A stretch of 64,000 nucleotides of DNA from JBBQCW01 sp038319025 (GTDB taxonomy: Bacteria > Actinomycetota > Thermoleophilia > Solirubrobacterales > Solirubrobacteraceae): the NCBI GenBank assembly GCA_038319025.1, contig JBBQCW010000018.1, positions 1 through 64,000 on the forward strand. Direction: 5' to 3'. A program made the translations under genes and the position numbers. This document shows, piece after piece, positions 59,385-64,000 of this stretch (its first letter is position 1; each line of letters starts with the position of its first letter). Under the pieces are notes generated by a model, which was given only the letters and a program-made list of their open reading frames with translations, searched no databases and was not told the origin of the DNA.

Positions 59385-60898
59385 GCTACCGCGACGGACA
59401 TCTCGAGCTGCTCGCCGAGCTGGAGGCCAAGCTGGCGACGGTTCGTGCGGGCGGCGGGCAGAAGGCGATGGACCGCCACATCTCGCGCGGGAAGCTTCCC
59501 GTGCGCGAACGCGTCGAGCGCCTCTGTGATCCCGGCTCACCTTTCCTTGAACTTTCCCCGCTCGCGGCCGACGGCCTGTACGACGGCGACGCACCTGCCG
59601 CGGGCATGGTCACGGGCGTCGGCACGGTGCGCGGCCGGCGCTGCGTGGTGGTGGCCAACGACGCGACCGTCAAGGGCGGCACGTACTACCCGATGACGGT
59701 CAAGAAGCACCTGCGCGCGCAGGAGATCGCACTGGAGAACAATCTGCCGTGCGTGTACCTCGTTGACAGCGGCGGAGCGTTCCTGCCCAAGCAGGACGAG
59801 GTGTTCCCCGACCGCGAGCACTTCGGCCGGATCTTCTTCAACCAGGCCACGATGTCGGCCCGTTCGATCCCCCAGGTCAGCGCCGTGATGGGATCGTGCA
59901 CCGCGGGCGGTGCGTACGTCCCGGCGATGAGCGACGAGACGGTAATCGTCAAGGAGCAGGGCACGATCTTCCTGGGTGGTCCACCGCTCGTGAAGGCGGC
60001 TACCGGGGAGGTCGTGACCGCGGAGGAGCTCGGCGGCGGCGACATCCACGCGCGTACATCCGGCGTGGTCGACCACCTCGCCGATGACGACGACCATGCG
60101 CTGCAGATCGTACGTGGGATCGTCGGCACCACCCCGGCTCCCGCGGAGCCCCCGTGGGAGCGCATCGCTCCGCGGCCGCCGCAGGAGAACCCCGACTCGC
60201 TCCTCGACGTCGTCCCACCCGACGTGCGCACCCCTTACGACGCCCGCGAGGTGCTGCGGCGCATCGTGGACGGCAGCGAGTTCCAAGAGTTCAAGGAGCT
60301 GTACGGCGAGACGATCGTCTGTGCCTTCGCTCACCTCGACGGTCATCCGGTCGGCATCGTCGCCAACAACGGAATCCTGTTCAGCGAGTCCGCGCTGAAG
60401 GCCGCGCACTTCATCGAGCTGTGCGACCGGCGCGGCATCCCGCTCGTCTTCGTTCAGAACATCGCCGGCTTCATGGTCGGCCGGGAGTACGAGGCGGGCG
60501 GCATCGCCAAGGACGGCGCGAAGATGGTCACGGCCGTCAGTTGCGCACGGGTCCCCAAGCTCACCGTCGTCGTGGGCGGTTCGTTCGGTGCCGGCAACTA
60601 CGGCATGTGTGGGCGGGCCTACTCGCCGCGCTTCCTCTTCATGTGGCCCAACGCGCGCATCAGCGTGATGGGCGGCGAGCAGGCCGCGACCGTGATGGCG
60701 GAGGTTGGGCAGCCGGAACTCGGCGCGTCCCTGCGCGAGCAGTACGAGGCTCAGGGGCGTCCGTCGTATTCCAGCGCGCGCTTGTGGGACGACGGCGTGA
60801 TCGACCCGCGCACCACGCGTGACGTTCTGGCCCAGAGCCTCGCTGCGTGTGCACAAGCGCCGATGCGACCTGTCGGTTACGGCGTCTTCCGGATGTGA
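59381..60898 (+). CDS. acyl-CoA carboxylase beta subunit, methylcrotonyl-CoA type
   Basis: This 505-residue carboxyltransferase moves CO2 from biotin to an acyl-CoA. The opening RHISRGKLPVRERVERLCDP, then VANDATVKGGTYYPMTVKKH, and the oxyanion-forming MGSCTAGGAYVPAMSDETVI and FVQNIAGFMVGREYEAGGIA regions are typical of the AccD/MccB family. The GGTYYP block and the company of HMG-CoA lyase favour methylcrotonyl-CoA over propionyl-CoA. The ATG at 59381 lies in a 4-bp overlap; an upstream frame to 58994 is a shadow of the alpha subunit. Isovaleryl-CoA dehydrogenase and methylglutaconyl-CoA hydratase are not in the window. Confidence 0.92.
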   Translation: MSYRDGHLELLAELEAKLATVRAGGGQKAMDRHISRGKLPVRERVERLCDPGSPFLELSPLAADGLYDGDAPAAGMVTGVGTVRGRRCVVVANDATVKGGTYYPMTVKKHLRAQEIALENNLPCVYLVDSGGAFLPKQDEVFPDREHFGRIFFNQATMSARSIPQVSAVMGSCTAGGAYVPAMSDETVIVKEQGTIFLGGPPLVKAATGEVVTAEELGGGDIHARTSGVVDHLADDDDHALQIVRGIVGTTPAPAEPPWERIAPRPPQENPDSLLDVVPPDVRTPYDAREVLRRIVDGSEFQEFKELYGETIVCAFAHLDGHPVGIVANNGILFSESALKAAHFIELCDRRGIPLVFVQNIAGFMVGREYEAGGIAKDGAKMVTAVSCARVPKLTVVVGGSFGAGNYGMCGRAYSPRFLFMWPNARISVMGGEQAATVMAEVGQPELGASLREQYEAQGRPSYSSARLWDDGVIDPRTTRDVLAQSLAACAQAPMRPVGYGVFRM

Positions 60899-60909
60899 GG
60901 CGCGTGCGC

Positions 60910-60945
60910 CGGTACCGACCCACGCTCGCGGTGGCCTCGGTACCG
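60910..60945 (+). terminator. hairpin ending the carboxylase operon
   Basis: CGGTACCGA (60910-60918) pairs perfectly with TCGGTACCG (60937-60945), and an inner CCAC/GTGG stem extends the structure. It begins 11 bp after the carboxylase stop and ends 7 bp before the next ATG, so it could end the operon or limit read-through into the exported-protein gene. Confidence 0.65.
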
Positions 60946-60952
60946 TTGCCGT

Positions 60953-61726
60953 ATGACATCTAAGCGCGTCATCTCCACCGCGCTCGCCGCCGTCGCCGCG
61001 GGCGCCATCGTGCTGGCCGGCGCCGCGGCGCCCGCCATGGCCGCCTCCAAGACGTGCGCCAAGCACCCGGGCGCCGTTCTCGATGAGGGTTTCAACGCCG
61101 GCAATTCCCGCCTGCGCGCCTGGCACAGCAAGGGCTCGCTGTACACGTGCACCGTGCGCGGCTTCTCGCTGAAGTCGGACAAGGCGCGGACCCGCAAGCT
61201 CGGTCGGTGGACCAGCGCGTCGCGGCTGTTCATCGACGGTGACGACGCGTCGTGGACCGTCCGCAAGACCGTCGGCGGCACGGCCGTCGACCGCATCTCG
61301 ACGCGCAACATGTGGACAGGAATCAGCTCCCAGTCCGACCTCCCGCTCGTCCCGGCCAGTGGAGCGACCCTGGCTCGCGAGGCGCAGCTTTACGGCTGGA
61401 CGGCGTACGACCAGACGCTGGCCTGGGTCACCAAGGTCGGCGATGTCGTGCTGGCCGCCGACGATCCCAGCGACACCCCGACACCGCGCGGGGCGCTGCC
61501 GGCCCCGCTGGCGCCGGATGGCAAGCGCCTCCTCGTGGCCAGTTACCCCACCGCGAACTCATTGCAGTTGGAGGCCCTGCGCGAGAGCCTGCACCTGTTC
61601 TCCCTGGGTGGCGACGGCGACGAGTGCGACACCGTCTACGACGCCACGCTCACCTTCGTCGACGCGGCGACTTTCAACCCGCTCGGCGTCACCTGGTCGG
61701 TGGACTCGCACAACTCGCTCTGCTGA
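60953..61726 (+). CDS. exported protein, unknown function
   Basis: This 257-residue protein has a Sec signal peptide (1-31, cleavage near AMAAS). The mature part has four Cys (KTCAKH, YTCTVR, GDECDTVY and a C-terminal Cys) and blocks such as WHSKGSLYTCTVRGF and ASRLFIDGDDASWTVRKTV, which I cannot place in a family. The ATG at 60953 begins the signal peptide and has no separate ribosome site; it follows the hairpin at once. The stop is 1 bp from the stop of the convergent TetR gene. Confidence 0.65.
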   Translation: MTSKRVISTALAAVAAGAIVLAGAAAPAMAASKTCAKHPGAVLDEGFNAGNSRLRAWHSKGSLYTCTVRGFSLKSDKARTRKLGRWTSASRLFIDGDDASWTVRKTVGGTAVDRISTRNMWTGISSQSDLPLVPASGATLAREAQLYGWTAYDQTLAWVTKVGDVVLAADDPSDTPTPRGALPAPLAPDGKRLLVASYPTANSLQLEALRESLHLFSLGGDGDECDTVYDATLTFVDAATFNPLGVTWSVDSHNSLC

Positions 61727-61727
61727 G

Positions 61728-62318
61728 CTACGCGGTCGCACGGGACCCGCGCAGGAACCTGCTGATCGCGTCTCCGACGAGTTCATCGAGCCCGTCGGTC
61801 TCGATCATGCCGGCGCTGATCAGGGCGGCGATGCCCTGCATGGTGGCGAAAAGGATGAGCCCCACCCGTTCGGGCTCGCCGATCCGAAGGGCACCGCTCT
61901 CCTGTCCCTGGCGGATTAGGTCAAGCATCACCGAGAACGCCCGGTACGCCGCGTCGTTCGGTTCGGCCTCCACGCCGCGCTTGCTGGCGAACATCATCTC
62001 GAGCAACGCCGCGTCTTCGGTGGCGAAGTGGATGTAGGCCTCGGCCGTGGCCTGAAGGCGGGCCTCGAAACCGTCGGCGGTGCCTTCGGCCGCAGCCCGC
62101 AACTCGTCGCCAAGGCGCACGAACCCTGTCTCGGCCAGCGCATCGAGCAGCGCCTGGCGATCGGCGAAGTGCCGTCGAGGTGCGGCATGGCTGACCCCGG
62201 CGTCGCGGGCCAGCTGTCGGAGTGACAGCGCGCCGGCACCGCGCTCGCGGACGGTGCGCGCCGCCTCGGCGAGCAGTTCCTGGCGCAGGTTTCCGTGGTG
62301 ATACGGACGGTCAGGCAT
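61728..62318 (-). CDS. TetR-family regulator (WHG-domain type)
   Basis: This 196-residue regulator opens with YHHGNLRQELLAEAARTVRE, the usual start of the WHG-type TetR group, and its helix-turn-helix is LSLRQLARDAGVSHAAPRRH (about 32-51). The C-terminal ligand domain ends IETDGLDELVGDAISRFL. It is divergent from a short-chain dehydrogenase gene with a 64-bp gap holding a 10-bp-arm dyad. By position it represses the dehydrogenase. WHG regulators often respond to small organic molecules; the ligand is unknown. Confidence 0.87.
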   Translation of the reverse strand: MPDRPYHHGNLRQELLAEAARTVRERGAGALSLRQLARDAGVSHAAPRRHFADRQALLDALAETGFVRLGDELRAAAEGTADGFEARLQATAEAYIHFATEDAALLEMMFASKRGVEAEPNDAAYRAFSVMLDLIRQGQESGALRIGEPERVGLILFATMQGIAALISAGMIETDGLDELVGDAISRFLRGSRATA

Positions 62319-62342
62319 TGTCCCAGCCTAGCCCATCAAGTT

Positions 62343-62375
62343 GTCGTTGACATCATTGTTGTCATCGACTACATT
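62343..62375 (+). promoter_or_regulatory. SDR promoter inside a TetR-type dyad; leaderless start
   Basis: GTCGTTGACA (62343-62352), 7 nt, TGTCATCGAC (62360-62369) is an inverted repeat with one mismatched pair. TTGACA (62347-62352) and TACATT (62370-62375) are 17 nt apart, so the -35 box lies inside the left arm. The ATG at 62383 is 7 bp after the -10 box, which predicts a leaderless mRNA. Confidence 0.65.
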
Positions 62376-62382
62376 TGCGGCC

Positions 62383-63288
62383 ATGAGCTCATGGACCGCC
62401 TCCGACATCCCCAACCTCGACGGGCAGACGGCCATCGTCACCGGTGGCAACAGCGGCATCGGCCGCGCGGCTGCCCGGGATCTCGCCGCCCACGGCGCCC
62501 GGGTTGTGATCGCCGTGCGTGACCCCGCCAAGGGGGATGCCGCCGCGGCGACCATGACGGGCGACGTGGAGGTTCGGCAGCTCGACCTCGCGGATCTGGC
62601 CTCGGTGCGCGCCTTCGCCACTGATTGGCAAGGTGACATCGACCTCTTGGTCAACAACGCGGGCGTGATGGTGCCGCCCCTGGGTCGCACGGCCGAGGGC
62701 TTCGAGCTGCAGTTCGGCACCAACCACCTCGGGCACTTCGCGCTCGCCAACCTGCTGCTCGACCGTATTACCGGTCGTGTGGTGAGCGTGTCGTCGTTCG
62801 CGCACCGATCGGGAGCGATCGATTTCGCGGACCTCAACTGGGAGCACAAGGACTACAAGCCCTGGGCCGCCTATGGGCAGTCCAAGCTCGCCAACCTCCT
62901 GTTCACCACGGAGCTGCAGCGCCGGCTCTCGGAGGCCGGATCCAGCGTGATCGCGACCGTCGCCCATCCGGGCCTGGCCGCCACCAACCTGCAGTTCCAC
63001 AGCGGTAGCAAGCTGCGGGATTTCGTATCACGGATCACCAACGTAGTCGTTGCCCAGAGCGCGGACAACGGCGCGCTACCGACCCTCTACGCGGCAGTCG
63101 CCGACGTTCCCGGTGACAGCTTCGCGGGCCCCAGCGGATTCAAGGAGCTGCGCGGCACGCCCGTTCTCGTCGGCCGTAGCAAGGAGGCCCAGGATGCCGA
63201 CGTCGCTCGCCGGCTCTGGGATGTCTCTGAGGAGCTGACAGGCGCGCGGTTCGGGCTCACGGCGGTGAGGATCACACCGCCCGCGTAG
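62383..63288 (+). CDS. short-chain dehydrogenase/reductase (retinol-dehydrogenase-like)
   Basis: This 301-residue NAD(P)-dependent oxidoreductase has the cofactor loop AIVTGGNSGIGRAAARDL (16-33), the structural NNAG in LLVNNAGVMVPP, and the catalytic Ser-Tyr-Lys set from VVSVSSFAHRSG and AAYGQSKLANLLF. The ELNWEHKDYKPW-like segment (DLNWEHKDYKPWAAYG) places it in the retinol-dehydrogenase/WWOX-like branch of SDRs. The ATG at 62383 is favoured because the -10 box lies 7 bp upstream; the in-frame extension to 62341 would run through the operator. The TetR neighbour is the likely regulator. Confidence 0.9.
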   Translation: MSSWTASDIPNLDGQTAIVTGGNSGIGRAAARDLAAHGARVVIAVRDPAKGDAAAATMTGDVEVRQLDLADLASVRAFATDWQGDIDLLVNNAGVMVPPLGRTAEGFELQFGTNHLGHFALANLLLDRITGRVVSVSSFAHRSGAIDFADLNWEHKDYKPWAAYGQSKLANLLFTTELQRRLSEAGSSVIATVAHPGLAATNLQFHSGSKLRDFVSRITNVVVAQSADNGALPTLYAAVADVPGDSFAGPSGFKELRGTPVLVGRSKEAQDADVARRLWDVSEELTGARFGLTAVRITPPA

Positions 63289-63298
63289 CCTCCAGCGT

Positions 63299-64000
63299 GT
63301 GCCCCCGCGCCTGCTTGTCCGTCGGCCGTCTCCGCTACTGGCCGCTGGTGAGCTGACGCACGTTGGGCGCACGCCGGTCGACGCCGATCTGGCGCTCACG
63401 CAGTGGCGGGGATATGTCGGCGCCTTTCGGGATCACGGGTGGACGGTGATCGAGGTCCCGCCGGCCGACGAGCACCCGGACGGGGTGTTCGTCGAGGACG
63501 CTGTTGTCGTCTTCGGCGACGTTGCGGTGCTTACATCGCCTGGCGCGGTGTCGCGGCGCGGCGAACTCGCGACGGTGGCGCCGGTCGTCGAAGGCACCGG
63601 GCTCTTCGTGCAGCGCATCCAACCCCCCGGCACCCTCGACGGTGGCGACGTACTCAAGGTCGGGAGCACCGTCTACGTGGGCGCGAGCGCCCGGACGAAC
63701 GCCAGCGGTATCGAGCAGCTTCGCGAGATCCTGGCGCCAGGCGGCTGGAGCGTCGTCGCCGTTCCGGTGACGAAGGTGCTGCATCTGAAGTCAGGCGTCA
63801 CCGCGCTCCCGGACGGGACGATGCTTGGGCAGGAGCGGAACCTCGACGACCCCGCGGCGTTCCCGGCGTTCCTGGAGGTGCCGGAGGAGCAAGGGACCGC
63901 CGTCGTGGACCTCGGGGACGGCGCGGTCCTGATGTCGGCGGGCGCGCCGCGGACGGCGGCGCTGCTGCGTACGCGCGGCCTGAGCGTCGTGACCGTCACG
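63299..64000 (+). CDS. dimethylarginine dimethylaminohydrolase-like protein, 3-prime cut by window
   Basis: The frame from the GTG at 63299 stays open to the last base, giving 234 residues. It matches the DDAH/amidinotransferase superfamily: RLLVRRPSPLLAAGELTHVG at the start, the FVEDAVVVFGD acidic loop, PGTLDGGDVLKVG carrying substrate-binding Asp residues, and VTKVLHLKSGVTALPDGT, whose His is the catalytic one. The catalytic Cys lies near the C-terminus and is beyond the window. DDAH hydrolyses methylated arginines to citrulline and methylamines; related members act on other amidino compounds. The start lies 10 bp after the SDR stop, so it may belong to the same transcript. Confidence 0.8.
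   Translation, partial: MPPRLLVRRPSPLLAAGELTHVGRTPVDADLALTQWRGYVGAFRDHGWTVIEVPPADEHPDGVFVEDAVVVFGDVAVLTSPGAVSRRGELATVAPVVEGTGLFVQRIQPPGTLDGGDVLKVGSTVYVGASARTNASGIEQLREILAPGGWSVVAVPVTKVLHLKSGVTALPDGTMLGQERNLDDPAAFPAFLEVPEEQGTAVVDLGDGAVLMSAGAPRTAALLRTRGLSVVTVT

Noticed and set aside
59537..61126. 529-residue minus-strand frame over the carboxylase beta subunit
   Set aside because: The plus strand has continuous family motifs; the minus frame spans a hairpin and two genes and lacks any domain.

Overview
The window is high-GC, densely coded DNA whose gene content is actinobacterial. It has many TetR regulators, F420/LLM-type and P450 enzymes, Cys-anchored lipoproteins and several apparently leaderless starts. 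The best lineage clue is the C-terminal domain of the exported propeller protein at 20839-22746. That domain is basic, has spaced Cys residues and an FSGR-type motif, and I associate it with Solirubrobacterales (Thermoleophilia: Conexibacter, Solirubrobacter, Patulibacter). This placement is an inference and there is no rRNA gene to confirm it.

Layout. 1-600: truncated IS3-type transposase and its right end. 809-3641: fatty-acid desaturase diverging from a TetR gene that is followed by a ferredoxin reductase, with a 9+9 bp palindrome between them. 3749-9632: a second TetR, two tandem dyads, then exported protein, P450 and arylsulfatase. 9633-10451: a scar holding a tRNA-Ser 3-prime fragment, an IS-end-like sequence and the tail of an FMN hydroxyacid oxidase. 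10452-16642: SnoaL-like protein, TetR/DUF4386 divergent pair, DHFR-like reductase, molybdopterin oxidoreductase and small proteins. 16697-20079 (minus): iron-sulfur photolyase and a fumarate-reductase-like flavoprotein. 20243-24012: exported proteins. 24062-28168: PucR regulator with proline dehydrogenase and P5C dehydrogenase. 28231-36555: membrane proteins, KatG, MFS exporter and threonine aldolase. 36569-39724 (minus): flavin monooxygenase, hydrolase and LLM oxidoreductase. 39848-40494: vapBC. 41463-44757: lipid-modification operon (FAD oxidoreductase, DUF1365, cyclopropane synthase). 44814-51860: acetyltransferase, lipoproteins, an exported nitrilase-superfamily protein, a CDF transporter and an exported CocE/NonD hydrolase. 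51913-53151: second P450. 53198-56518: AbiEi/DUF559 protein, exported protein, AlaDH/PNT-type protein and TetR. 56560-60898: HMG-CoA lyase and two acyl-CoA carboxylase subunits (leucine-type catabolism). 60953-64000: exported protein, TetR/SDR divergent pair and a DDAH-like gene cut by the window end.

How the genes may work together. The palindrome CGCTTGACA-N3-TGTCAAGCG between the desaturase and its TetR recurs, with one changed base, 21 bp upstream of the second P450 about 51 kb away. That P450 has no redox partner beside it, while the first site controls a ferredoxin reductase. The simplest reading is one TetR regulon joining a desaturase, a reductase and a P450 for hydroxylating or desaturating a hydrophobic substrate. 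A paralogous P450 lies with an arylsulfatase and an internally duplicated exported protein behind its own TetR and tandem operators. These two sets are the most interesting content. I found no CRISPR array, complete prophage, rRNA or complete tRNA.
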